Shown here piece after piece: positions 32,418 through 41,619 of a stretch of 64,000 bases of DNA. The notes below the pieces were generated by a model that did no database searches, was not told the DNA's origin, and saw only the letters and a list, made by a program, of their open reading frames with translations. A program made the position numbers and the translations under genes. This stretch comes from Marivita sp003149565 (lineage in GTDB: Bacteria > Pseudomonadota > Alphaproteobacteria > Rhodobacterales > Rhodobacteraceae), in the NCBI RefSeq assembly GCF_965216415.1, contig NZ_CBDCFU010000002.1; one strand, written 5' to 3'. Every line of letters begins with the position of its first letter. Positions within the stretch are counted from its first letter, which is position 1.

Positions 32418-33404
32418 ATGGCCGACGGGACGATCGACATCAACGCCAAACCGACAGAAGAAATTTCCGTTCGCGAGGTGTTTGGCATTGATACAGATAT
32501 GGTTGTCCACGGTTTTCCCGAGCGGACAGATCGCGTGCCGGACATCGACAGTACCTACAAGTTCGACCCGGACACGTCGCTGGCGATCCTGGCCGGCTTT
32601 CGCAACAATCGGCGGGTGATGATTCAAGGCTATCACGGCACCGGCAAATCGACCCATATCGAACAGGTCGCGGCACGGCTCAACTGGCCTTGCGTGCGGG
32701 TAAACCTCGACAGCCATATCAGCCGGATCGACCTGATCGGTAAGGACGCTATCAAATTGGTGGATGGCAAGCAGGTCACCCAGTTCCAGGAAGGCATCCT
32801 GCCCTGGGCACTGCGCAACCCGACCGCCATCGTATTCGATGAATACGACGCGGGCCGCGCCGACGTGATGTTCGTGATCCAGCGGGTTCTGGAAACCGAC
32901 GGCAAGCTGACTCTGCTCGACCAGAACGAGGTCATCACGCCGCACAAGTATTTCCGCATCTTCGCCACCGCAAACACTGTGGGTCTGGGCGACACCACGG
33001 GTCTTTATCATGGCACCCAGCAGATAAACCAGGGTCAGATGGACCGTTGGTCGCTGGTGGCGACGCTGAACTACCTGTCTATCGACGCCGAAACCTCAAT
33101 CGTCTTGTCGAAGGCCCCGCATTACAACACCGAGAAAGGCCGCAAAACCGTGCGCCAGATGGTGACCGTGGCGGACCTCTCGCGGACCGCATTCATGTCT
33201 GGCGACCTGTCCACCGTGATGAGCCCACGGACCGTGATTGCGTGGGCGCAAAACGCCGAGATCTTCCGCGATGTGGGCTACGCCTTCCGCCTGTCCTTCC
33301 TCAACAAATGCGATGAACTTGAACGCCAGACCGTAGCCGAGTTCTACCAGCGCTGCTTTGACGAAGAATTGCCCGAAAGCGCGGCGAGCCTAAGCATCGC
33401 GTAA
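32418..33404 (+). CDS. cobS: aerobic cobaltochelatase subunit CobS
   Basis: The 328-residue AAA+ ATPase works with CobT and CobN to insert cobalt into hydrogenobyrinic acid a,c-diamide. The Walker A is QGYHGTGKSTHIEQ (about 73-86), Walker B is AIVFDEYDAG, and sensor motifs include IFATANTVGLGD. The ATG at 32418, preceded by AAGGA, matches homologues starting MADGTIDI. An earlier ATG adds residues without similarity. CobT follows after an opposing gene. CobN is not in the window. Confidence 0.95.
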   Translation: MADGTIDINAKPTEEISVREVFGIDTDMVVHGFPERTDRVPDIDSTYKFDPDTSLAILAGFRNNRRVMIQGYHGTGKSTHIEQVAARLNWPCVRVNLDSHISRIDLIGKDAIKLVDGKQVTQFQEGILPWALRNPTAIVFDEYDAGRADVMFVIQRVLETDGKLTLLDQNEVITPHKYFRIFATANTVGLGDTTGLYHGTQQINQGQMDRWSLVATLNYLSIDAETSIVLSKAPHYNTEKGRKTVRQMVTVADLSRTAFMSGDLSTVMSPRTVIAWAQNAEIFRDVGYAFRLSFLNKCDELERQTVAEFYQRCFDEELPESAASLSIA

Positions 33405-33428
33405 CGCGGGCGGGCGACAGCAGAGACG

Positions 33429-33457
33429 AAAAAAGCGCGGCCCTAATGAGCCGCGCT
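33429..33457 (-). terminator. intrinsic terminator of the secreted gene between cobS and cobT
   Basis: AGCGCGGC/GCCGCGCT is an eight-base-pair stem followed on the minus strand by six T residues. It also lies downstream of cobS, where the plus-strand T run is missing. Confidence 0.85.
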
Positions 33458-33529
33458 CAGGCTGCTGACGTGGTGTCGCGGTCAGCCGTCCGGGTCGCTT
33501 TGTGACAGCGGACTGCGACCCGGCCTCGA

Positions 33530-34279
33530 CTAATTGCCTGAAATCGCTTCTTCACGACTGTCCACGAGGTTTTCAATGAACCGCTCGGGCGAAATGCCTG
33601 CGGGTAGAACGATGATCGAGCCGCCGGGACGCGCGCGGACCTCTTCGCTGATACGATTGAGATCGTACTGATCTCTGTTATTCTGCTTGCCGGACATGCC
33701 GTCAGCGGAATTCGACGCCGTCTGGTCCGAACCACTGTTCATCTGCGACGAGCCTTGGGACTGATTTTGCGTCTGCTTCTGCGACTGGTTCGAGGCGCCG
33801 TCGTTGTCGGTTGTCGACTCCGTCACGTTCCAGTCCCGATAGCTTTCCATCAACTGGCCACGCTTGGCCAGAAAGGCGAGCCGATTGGCGAAATCTTCAC
33901 GCGCTTCCTGTACGCCGCGGATATACCCTTGGCGAAAGCCGCGTTCGTAGATGTCGTGACCGAGACTTTGCAGGCTCATCACCCTAAAGCCGCTGTCCGA
34001 TCCCGACATGCCAAGCATTCCAGACATGGCCATGCGGTTATTGGATTGGCCAGACATGCCGGACGCGCTGGGATCGTTGCGCTGATCCTGGGCAAGCTGA
34101 CGTTCCTGCATGGTGTCGGTTTCCGCTATATCGGGGGCGTCCGCTGCGGTGATCTTTTCCTCCATTGTCATCTCGTCGTCATCGGAGGCATTCTCGGTGG
34201 TCGTCTGTGCAATGGCCGGCGTTACGGTCATTGCCGCAATGAGCGCCAGCATGGATGGCGAAACTAGGCTACGGGTCAT
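33530..34279 (-). CDS. secreted Gln/Ser/Asn-rich protein of unknown function
   Basis: The 249-residue product has a signal peptide (MTRSLVSPSMLALIAAMTVT, cleavage after AIAQ near 25). An acidic, methionine-rich region follows, then a short folded segment around GHDIYERGFRQGYIRGVQEAREDF. A low-complexity Gln/Ser/Asn stretch lies at about 165-205, and a C-terminal helix (IIVLPAGISPERFIENLVDSRE) ends it. No family is recognised. It sits on the opposite strand between cobS and cobT, which are usually adjacent, and has its own terminator. Confidence 0.65.
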   Translation of the reverse strand: MTRSLVSPSMLALIAAMTVTPAIAQTTTENASDDDEMTMEEKITAADAPDIAETDTMQERQLAQDQRNDPSASGMSGQSNNRMAMSGMLGMSGSDSGFRVMSLQSLGHDIYERGFRQGYIRGVQEAREDFANRLAFLAKRGQLMESYRDWNVTESTTDNDGASNQSQKQTQNQSQGSSQMNSGSDQTASNSADGMSGKQNNRDQYDLNRISEEVRARPGGSIIVLPAGISPERFIENLVDSREEAISGN

Positions 34280-34428
34280 CGTTCTCTCCTACTTTTTCAT
34301 GTGACGCGGCCACGTCTTGCTGGGAGAACGTGTCGACCTGCGTATGGTTTCATGTTTTTCCAAATTCGCGTGGGGGTTTTGACGCTTTCCCGATTGTCGC
34401 TGGCGATGGAAAGGATAGATTGGAAGCC

Positions 34429-36306
34429 ATGAGCAAACCGACAGACAACCCCGCCGATCCTTTCAAGAAAGCGCTGGCCGAAGCGACCAAGGTCATGGCG
34501 CACGACCCTGATCTTACGGTGAGCTACTCCGTCGATCCGTCCGGTATTTCCGGTGACGCGATGCGTCTGCCGCAGATCAGTCGCCGGTTGACGCGCGATG
34601 AGGTGCTGCTCGCGCGCGGCACGGCGGATGCGATGGCGATGTACCGTCGCTATCACGATGCGGGCACACATGCCCGCTATGCGCCGCAAGGCGATCTGGC
34701 GCGCGAGCTTTACGAAACGATGGAAACCGCGCGCTGCGAGGCGATGGGCGCTCGGGACATGCCCGGTACTGCAGGCAATATTGACGCCAAGATTGCAAAT
34801 GAAGCGATGCGGCGCGGCTATGACCAGATCAAGGAAGCGTCTGAGGCACCGCTTGCGGAAGCCGCCGGATACCTGGTGCGTCACCTCGCAACCGGGCGTG
34901 ATCTGCCCGAAGGTGCACAGAACGTCATGGACCTGTGGCGCGGGTTTATCGAAAATCAGGCTGGCGGGACACTCGAAAACCTCCAGGACGTGCTGAGCGA
35001 TCAAGCCGCATTTGCCCGCTTTACCCGCGCTGTCATCAGCGATCTGGGATACGGTGACCAGCTTGGTGACGACCCGGACGAGTTGGACGAAGACGCTCAG
35101 GATCAGGCCGAAGAGGGCACCGACGAAGAGCAGGAACCTGACAGCACCGGTCAGGACGAGGACGAAAGCGAAGACGCCGAAGCAAGCCCGGAGTCGAGCC
35201 AGGATGAGACCCAGGACCCCAGCCAAGCGCAGGTGTCCATGGATGAGATGGCCGATCAGGAGTTGAGTGAAGAGGCGGAGATGCCCGAGGGCGAAGCGCC
35301 TCTGGAGCCACCGCCCCCTGCCCCGATCTCCGAGGCGGACCCGGAGTACAAGGTCTTCGACTCAGCGCATGACGAGGAGATTCTGGCAGAAGAACTGGCC
35401 GAGCCGATCGAGCTTGAGCGGCTTCGGGCATATCTCGATCAACAGCTTGAGCCTTTGAAAGGTGCCGTCAGCCGTCTTGCGAACAAGCTGCAGCGTCGCT
35501 TGCAAGCACAGCAGAACCGGTCGTGGGAGTTTGATCTCGAAGAAGGCATTCTTGATGCCGGTCGTTTGGCGCGCGTGGTGGCGAACCCGACCACACCTCT
35601 GTCGTTCAAAGTCGAAAAGGACACCGAGTTCCGCGATACCGTCGTGACGCTACTTTTGGACAATTCCGGTTCCATGCGCGGCCGGCCGATCTCAATCGCC
35701 GCAATCTGTGCGGATGTTCTGGCCCGGACGCTTGAGCGGTGCTCGGTCAAGGTCGAGATCCTTGGCTTTACCACCCGCGCGTGGAAGGGTGGTCAGGCCC
35801 GTGAGAAGTGGCTGAACGAAGGCCGCGAACAGCAGCCCGGACGTCTTAACGACCTCCGTCATATCATCTACAAGAGTGCCGACGCGCCGTGGAGGCGGAC
35901 CCGGTCGAACCTTGGTCTGATGATGAAAGAGGGTCTGCTGAAGGAAAATATCGACGGCGAAGCGCTTGAATGGGCGCATCGGCGGATGCTGCACCGCTCC
36001 GAGGCGCGCAAGATCCTCATGGTGATCTCGGACGGCGCCCCGGTGGATGACAGCACTTTGTCGGTGAACCCTGCGAACTACCTCGAAAAGCACCTGCGCG
36101 ATGTGATTGCGATGGTGGAGCGGCGCAAGCAGGTGGAATTGCTGGCCATTGGCATCGGACATGATGTGACGCGCTATTACGAGCGCGCGGTAACGATCAC
36201 CGATGTGGAGCAGTTGGCGGGCGCGATGACTGAACAGTTGGCCTCGCTCTTTGACAGCGATCCCCGTGCCCGGGCGCGGCTCATGGGTATCAAACGCGCA
36301 AGTTGA
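34429..36306 (+). CDS. cobT: aerobic cobaltochelatase subunit CobT
   Basis: The 625-residue subunit partners CobS in the ATP-driven motor. It has an N-terminal domain, a long acidic central region (about 210-320, rich in Asp/Glu), and a C-terminal von Willebrand A domain with a MIDAS DNSGSMRGRPIS (DxSxS). The ATG at 34429 (MSKPTDNPADPFKKAL) matches homologues; an earlier in-frame start adds a sequence that does not. Two hairpins follow the stop at 36315-36361. The gene is not directly adjacent to cobS because of the opposing secreted gene. Confidence 0.95.
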   Translation: MSKPTDNPADPFKKALAEATKVMAHDPDLTVSYSVDPSGISGDAMRLPQISRRLTRDEVLLARGTADAMAMYRRYHDAGTHARYAPQGDLARELYETMETARCEAMGARDMPGTAGNIDAKIANEAMRRGYDQIKEASEAPLAEAAGYLVRHLATGRDLPEGAQNVMDLWRGFIENQAGGTLENLQDVLSDQAAFARFTRAVISDLGYGDQLGDDPDELDEDAQDQAEEGTDEEQEPDSTGQDEDESEDAEASPESSQDETQDPSQAQVSMDEMADQELSEEAEMPEGEAPLEPPPPAPISEADPEYKVFDSAHDEEILAEELAEPIELERLRAYLDQQLEPLKGAVSRLANKLQRRLQAQQNRSWEFDLEEGILDAGRLARVVANPTTPLSFKVEKDTEFRDTVVTLLLDNSGSMRGRPISIAAICADVLARTLERCSVKVEILGFTTRAWKGGQAREKWLNEGREQQPGRLNDLRHIIYKSADAPWRRTRSNLGLMMKEGLLKENIDGEALEWAHRRMLHRSEARKILMVISDGAPVDDSTLSVNPANYLEKHLRDVIAMVERRKQVELLAIGIGHDVTRYYERAVTITDVEQLAGAMTEQLASLFDSDPRARARLMGIKRAS

Positions 36307-36314
36307 CAGAGCTT

Positions 36315-36361
36315 TCGGACCGGCTGCGCCGGTCCGACCAGCGCGGCCTTTCAGGCCGCGC
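36315..36361. terminator. two hairpins after cobT
   Basis: TCGGACCGGC-TGC-GCCGGTCCGA and GCGCGGCCT-TTC-AGGCCGCGC are strong stems in tandem just after cobT. There is no long T run, so termination efficiency is uncertain. Confidence 0.6.
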
Positions 36362-36475
36362 ATTTGCATATTTGTAAAAAAGAAGAAGTGGACCGTTTGC
36401 TGTCGCTTTTATTGCGGGGTTGCCTTGCTCTGCAAATCCGGGTTCGTTTGCGTCATATCACAGAAAGAGAGCGCC

Positions 36476-38257
36476 ATGTTTCAAAGCTTTACCGAAACGG
36501 CATCCCCCGAACAGGGCCCGCCCCGATTGAGCGCATTGCGCGACGTCATGACCGCAGAAGGCTTCGACGGGTTTATCGTTCCACGCGCAGATGCGCATCA
36601 GGGTGAATACGTTGCCGACCGGGACAGCCGACTGGCCTGGCTTACGGGGTTTACCGGATCGGCAGGCTATTGCATTGCGCTGGCGAACACGGCGGCTGTG
36701 TTTGTTGACGGCCGCTATCGGGTGCAGGTTCGTGCGCAGGTCGCCGACGTATTCACACCGGTTGACTGGCCCGAAGTGTCACTGGGCGCATGGCTGTCCG
36801 AGAACGCCGGCGATGGCGCCGTGATCGGTTTTGACCCATGGTTGCACACCGTAGCGCAACTGCGAGAGCTGGAAGCAGCAGCGAAAAATGTCACACTGAG
36901 ACGGTCAGACAATTTGGTGGACCGGGTCTGGGATGACCAGCCCGAACCACCTGCAACCTCGGCTTTTGTGCAACCGGTGGACCTTGCCGGAGAGGCGCAT
37001 ACCGCCAAGATCGACCGGCTCGCAACCAGTTTGGGCCCTGCCCAGGCGGCCGTTCTGACCCTGCCCGACAGCATTTGCTGGCTTTTGAACATCCGTGGCG
37101 ACGATGTGCCCCGGACCCCGTTTGTGCACGGCTTTGCCGTCTTGCATGCAGACGGGCATGTGACGCTGTTCGTCAATCCCGAGAAGCTCACCAATCTCGG
37201 TGATCATCTGGGGTCAAAGGTCGAGGTGCAACCCGTTGACGGGTTTTTGCCCGCTCTGACCGATCTGGAGGGACCTGTACAGATAGATCCGGCGAGTTGT
37301 CCCGTCATCGTCGCCGATACGCTGCGGGATGCGGACATCCAGATTGTCGAGGCGCAGGACCCCTGTGCTCTGCCCAAAGCCTGCAAATCTACAGCCGAAC
37401 TGGACGGCGCCCGTGCCGCGCATTTGCGCGACGGTGCGGCGATGGCGCGGTTCCTTTGCTGGCTCGATCAGCAGCCAGCCGGAAGCCTGACCGAGATTGA
37501 TGTGGTCAAGCGGCTGGAGTCTGAACGCTCGGCAACCAACGCGCTGCGCGACATCAGCTTTGACACCATCTCCGGCGCTGGTCCGAACGGTGCAATTGTG
37601 CATTACCGGGTCACGGAAAACACCAATCGCCCGGTCGACGAGGGTCTGCTGCTGGTCGACAGCGGCGGCCAATATGTTGATGGAACAACAGACGTCACGC
37701 GGACAATGGCCATAGGCGCAGTCGGCGCTGAGGAAAAACGTGCCTTTACCTTGGTGCTCAAGGGGATGATCGCGATTTCGCGCTTGCGATGGCCCAAGGG
37801 GCTTGCGGGGCGCGATATGGATGCTTTGGCGCGGGTGGCGCTGTGGGAACAGGGTCTGGATTACGGGCATGGTACCGGCCATGGTGTCGGGTCGTATCTG
37901 AGTGTACATGAGGGGCCGCAGCGTCTGGCCCGCACTGGCACTGTGCCTTTCATGCCAGGAATGATCCTGTCGAACGAGCCGGGCTTCTACAAGGAGGGCG
38001 CATTCGGGATCCGGATCGAGAACCTGATCATTGTGGAAGAGGCCCCTGCCCTGCCCGGCCAGACGGTCGATCAGATGTACCGTTTTGAGACGCTCACCCA
38101 TGTGCCGATCGACACCCGGCTGGTTGACCGTGACCTGCTTACCGAGGCCGAGCGGGCGTGGTTGAACAGTTATCACGCAGAGGTCTTGGCGCGGATTGGG
38201 CCACTGGTGGAGGGCGAAGTGTCAATTTGGCTCACCAATGCCTGCGCCGCGATCTGA
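36476..38257 (+). CDS. pepP: aminopeptidase P family protein (Xaa-Pro aminopeptidase)
   Basis: The 593-residue M24B metallopeptidase removes N-terminal residues before proline. Two creatinase-like N-terminal domains are followed by the pita-bread catalytic domain. Metal ligands are visible: two Asp in LLVDSGGQYVDGTTDVTRT, His in GTGHGVGSYLSVHEGPQ, and Glu in ILSNEPGFYKEGAFGIRIEN. The ATG at 36476 (MFQSFTETASPEQGPP) is preceded by GAAAGAGAG. The three-domain size is typical of the large cytosolic form. Confidence 0.93.
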   Translation: MFQSFTETASPEQGPPRLSALRDVMTAEGFDGFIVPRADAHQGEYVADRDSRLAWLTGFTGSAGYCIALANTAAVFVDGRYRVQVRAQVADVFTPVDWPEVSLGAWLSENAGDGAVIGFDPWLHTVAQLRELEAAAKNVTLRRSDNLVDRVWDDQPEPPATSAFVQPVDLAGEAHTAKIDRLATSLGPAQAAVLTLPDSICWLLNIRGDDVPRTPFVHGFAVLHADGHVTLFVNPEKLTNLGDHLGSKVEVQPVDGFLPALTDLEGPVQIDPASCPVIVADTLRDADIQIVEAQDPCALPKACKSTAELDGARAAHLRDGAAMARFLCWLDQQPAGSLTEIDVVKRLESERSATNALRDISFDTISGAGPNGAIVHYRVTENTNRPVDEGLLLVDSGGQYVDGTTDVTRTMAIGAVGAEEKRAFTLVLKGMIAISRLRWPKGLAGRDMDALARVALWEQGLDYGHGTGHGVGSYLSVHEGPQRLARTGTVPFMPGMILSNEPGFYKEGAFGIRIENLIIVEEAPALPGQTVDQMYRFETLTHVPIDTRLVDRDLLTEAERAWLNSYHAEVLARIGPLVEGEVSIWLTNACAAI

Positions 38258-38316
38258 CCATAAACATTTACAATCCCCTGCCAACCCCGGTACATCGTCC
38301 GCAAAAGGGATGGATC

Positions 38317-38661
38317 ATGCAAAAACACATTACGATCAGGCCTGCTGAAGGCACGTGGGTGGTGCGCGCTGGTGGCGCGGTAATCGCTGAAAGCAGAAAT
38401 GCGTTGGAACTGACCGAAGGCGATATGCCGTTCGTCATCTATTTCCCCCGCTCCGACGTCGCGATGGCGTTTTTGGATTCTTCAGATCACAGCACGACAT
38501 GCCCCCATAAAGGTGACGCCAGCTATTTTGACATCATGTCGAAAAGCATGACCTACAAGAATGCGGTCTGGTCCTATACAGATCCAAAGCCCGAGGTTGC
38601 CGACATCAAGGATCATCTTGCGTTCTATGTGCAGGATGGTGTGACCGTCGAACGCGTGTAA
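38317..38661 (+). CDS. DUF427 domain protein
   Basis: The 114-residue beta-rich protein matches DUF427: KHITIRPAEGTWVVRAGGAVIAES, PFVIYFPRSDVAM and HSTTCPHKGDASYFDI, with a C-terminal HLAFYVQDGVTVE. The His/Cys in TTCPHKG are conserved in the family. The function is unknown. The ATG at 38317 follows AAAGGGATGG. Confidence 0.9.
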   Translation: MQKHITIRPAEGTWVVRAGGAVIAESRNALELTEGDMPFVIYFPRSDVAMAFLDSSDHSTTCPHKGDASYFDIMSKSMTYKNAVWSYTDPKPEVADIKDHLAFYVQDGVTVERV

Positions 38662-38782
38662 GGGCTGCGCAGTTCAATCACAACGACGGCCCGTTAACGC
38701 GCGCACCGTCCGATAGCTGTACCAGATACCCTCGTGCGCAACAGGATCGACCACCGCCGCCCCCGGCCGGTTGTAGCGTCCA

Positions 38783-38806
38783 GCCTTTGCTTTCGAAAGC
38801 AAAGGC
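38783..38806. repeat. 24-base perfect palindrome
   Basis: GCCTTTGCTTTC-GAAAGCAAAGGC lies between the converging DUF427 and ClC genes. It could be a bidirectional terminator. The rest of this roughly 215-base gap shows nothing else recognisable. Confidence 0.65.
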
Positions 38807-38877
38807 CTTAAGCCCCTGTCGGCACGCGGCATGTTTTCGGAAATTGAGCGACCAGTATGGCCAGTGTTCGGTAGGTG

Positions 38878-40554
38878 TCAGCTGTGCTCTTCCTCCGCCG
38901 TCGCGGCCAGCGCGCGATTGTAGGCTTTCAGGGCATCGACATGGAACAGCGCGCCCTGCAGGACGGGGGTGCTATCCGGGCCCTCCATTTTGACCACCGG
39001 CAGAAACGCGACACCGGACTTGTCAAAGAGCGGCAAGGCCGTTTCCAACGTGGCTTGCGCCTGAACGTAAAGTCCCTGCTCGATCATTGTCAGACAGGCC
39101 TCTTCATCCGCCGCCTTGCTGTCGGTCGGCTTCCGCATCACGCCCTGCACGCGGAACATCGCCAGCAGATACGCCTGAGGCCCAGCTGCCAGATGCACAT
39201 TGCGGCGCTCAAGTTGGGTCAGGAAGAATGATCTGTCGACAAGACGTGCGGACACGGCGGTGGACATGGACACCGAGACCATGACCGCCAAACCGGTCTG
39301 CCAGTCCCCTGTCAGTTCAAAAACGATCAATGTCGTGGAAATCGGCGCACCGAGAACGGCGGCGGCAACCGCCCCCATGCCAGCAAGCGCATAGAGCGTG
39401 GCGGTGCCGGACTGATCTGGAAAGAGGCCAGTTGCAATCAACCCGAAGGCCAGTCCGGTCAGGGCCCCCAGCATGAGCGAGGGTGAAAAGACCCCGCCGC
39501 CCATACGGCCGCCCATCGTGACGGCAACAGCCACAACCTTGAGCATGGCGAAAACCACCGCCTCGTGCCACAGTAGCGCGCCGGTCAAGGCGCGCGACGT
39601 GGTCTCGTATCCCACACCGATGATATGCGGAAACCAGATCGCAAGCGCGCCCAGCATGACACCGGCCACAGCCGGGCGCAGCAGATGCGGCAAGCCCATT
39701 TTCTTCTGCAGATTTGTGCCGATATCGTCGGCCAGAAACACGGCCCGCATCATTGCGACCGCGACCAATCCACAAACCAGCCCCAGGATGAAGAAGGCGG
39801 GAAGCTCCAGATAAAACTCCACGGTTGTCGTACCGGGCAATTTGAATTCGGTCACATCGCCAAAGACCAAACGATTGATCACCGTGCCCGCCGCACTTGC
39901 GACAACAATCGGCGCAAATGCATGCACTGCAAAATGGCGCAGGATGACCTCAAGCGCAAAGAGCGCCCCGGCAATGGGCGCGTTGAAGCTCGCTGAAACA
40001 GCCGCAGCGACGGCACAGCCCAACAGGTCACGCCCAGTGATCCCATCGGCCCGGATTGTGTTAGAAACCCAAGAGGACAGCATCGCGGCGATATGGACAA
40101 CCGGCCCTTCGCGGCCCGTGCTGCCTCCGGTAGAGAGGGTGATCCAGGAACAGACCGCAGAGGCTATGCCCGCCTTTTTCTCAACCCGGCCATCGTTCAA
40201 TGCGGCCCCTTCGATGACATCCGCAACCGATCGGACCCGGCCATCGGGTGTGAAGTAATGAACGATCACCCCTACAACGAGCCCGCCCAAGGTGGGGATC
40301 AACAAGAGCATCCACCATGGCAGGTTTTCAGCATAGCTGTGAATCGTGGTGACACTGGGCGTGCCGTACGCGCTGGTTTGCAGAAAGGTGATGGCCAGTC
40401 GGAACAACGTTGCGGCGAGGCCCGCGGCAATCCCGATAAGAAGCGCGATCAGCCAGAATTGGAATTGGGACGGTCCTTTATGGCGCAGCAAATCCCAGCC
40501 GCGCGCGAACTGTCTCCTCATTGCCTGGATTTGACCACGTAAAGCCGGCGCCAT
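38878..40554 (-). CDS. clcA: ClC-family chloride channel/transporter
   Basis: The 558-residue membrane protein has the ClC selectivity motifs GGSTGREGPVVH, GGRMGGGVFSPSLMLG and GAPISTTLIVFELTGDW. About ten or more membrane segments span residues 30-430. The C-terminal 100 residues resemble a CBS-type regulatory domain. The gating glutamate (REGP) is present. I chose the ATG at 40554 with AAAGGA upstream. ClC proteins either conduct or exchange chloride; which one cannot be read here. Confidence 0.93.
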   Translation of the reverse strand: MAPALRGQIQAMRRQFARGWDLLRHKGPSQFQFWLIALLIGIAAGLAATLFRLAITFLQTSAYGTPSVTTIHSYAENLPWWMLLLIPTLGGLVVGVIVHYFTPDGRVRSVADVIEGAALNDGRVEKKAGIASAVCSWITLSTGGSTGREGPVVHIAAMLSSWVSNTIRADGITGRDLLGCAVAAAVSASFNAPIAGALFALEVILRHFAVHAFAPIVVASAAGTVINRLVFGDVTEFKLPGTTTVEFYLELPAFFILGLVCGLVAVAMMRAVFLADDIGTNLQKKMGLPHLLRPAVAGVMLGALAIWFPHIIGVGYETTSRALTGALLWHEAVVFAMLKVVAVAVTMGGRMGGGVFSPSLMLGALTGLAFGLIATGLFPDQSGTATLYALAGMGAVAAAVLGAPISTTLIVFELTGDWQTGLAVMVSVSMSTAVSARLVDRSFFLTQLERRNVHLAAGPQAYLLAMFRVQGVMRKPTDSKAADEEACLTMIEQGLYVQAQATLETALPLFDKSGVAFLPVVKMEGPDSTPVLQGALFHVDALKAYNRALAATAEEEHS

Positions 40555-40670
40555 GCCCAGCGGTCCTTTCGCAAAACCGAACCACGCCAAAAATCTGCTG
40601 TTTATCTAGGCTTATCCGATGCACCTGTGGTGTCCACCCCTTGCTGGATCACTCTCTGTGTCTGACGATG

Positions 40671-41270
40671 TCAAGACACGCCAACCAGCGCGATAAGGCG
40701 CGCCTCTGCACGTTCTGCGCGCTCTTTGATGACCCTATCACGCAGAGGACCCAATGCGCCCGTGGCGCGCCGAATTTGTAAATCGCCAACCAGCAGATCG
40801 ACGTATAGCGCCGCAATCTCGGGCGGGGATCCTTTGAGCCGGCCTTGCGCAACCAACTTTTCGAACAACGCTACGATCAGCGGATATACCTCGCCACGCC
40901 CCTCTTGGGCCCAAACCTTGCCAAGCCTGCCACTTGCATCCGCCGCTGCCGCACGATTGAGCGCAACGGCCCGATCACCAAGCAACACCGACAAAAGAAC
41001 CGGCCCCAAACCCGCAAGAGCCTGATAAAGCTGCGCGCCTTCCCCCAAGGCCTGGCGCAGGCGCTCTGCGACATGCTCTGCGATTTTTTCGATCAGAGCT
41101 TTGAACAATCCGATCTTGTCGCCATACCACCGATAGAGCGTCTCATTCGACGCTTTGGCCTCCTTCGAAACTGCGAGCATCGACATGTTTTGGAAGCCCT
41201 TTTCCGCCAAGAGGACCTATGCGGCAGTTTCGATCTGCTCTTTTCGCTGCTGCTTGTTGTCCTCGCGCAT
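40671..41270 (-). pseudogene. TetR-family regulator with amber stop at codon 18
   Basis: Reading from the ATG at 41270 gives MREDNKQQRKEQIETAA, then TAG (41217-41219), then VLLAEKGFQNMSMLAVSKEA, NETLYRWYGDK and a full TetR ligand-binding domain. The stop falls in helix 1 of the DNA-binding domain, where an aromatic residue is usual, so one base change could explain it. A downstream TTG start would lose part of the helix-turn-helix. It diverges from a DUF1772 remnant, so regulator and target seem to be decaying together. Suppression or a sequencing error cannot be excluded. Confidence 0.8.
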
Positions 41271-41340
41271 CCGCGATCTCCGAAAATCCTTGCTTGGCTC
41301 ATATCCGTAACCATGTGTACGGATTTTAAAGGAATTGATA

Positions 41341-41619
41341 TGGATCCCCTCCCTGCCGCCTATTCACCCCCGGAATTGCGCGGCGCTGGCATTTGGTCTG
41401 GGCGGGATGATCTGCGCAGCCGGCGGCATTATCCTGACCATGACCAACAATGTGCCCATGAACGACGCTCTGGGTTTGCTGACCGTTCTCACGGATATCG
41501 CGGCGGCGCAGGCCATTTGGGATGAATATTCCGGAACCTGGCAGGTCTTCAACGTGATGCGGACCGTGTTCAGCGGCATCACACTGGCACTGGCAGGCTA
41601 CGGCATGACGCGCCTTTAA
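41341..41619 (+). pseudogene. DUF1772 (anthrone-oxygenase-like) remnant
   Basis: The C-terminal part reads LTMTNNVPMNDALGLL and WQVFNVMRTVFSGI, the DUF1772 signature of small membrane proteins of about 150 residues. Only about 90 codons remain and the N-terminal half is missing. A leader with AAAGGA and ATG (41341) survives, but that ATG is in another frame from the C-terminal part, so an internal deletion probably joined the two. It is divergent from the broken tetR. It overlaps the end of recN by four bases. Confidence 0.7.
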
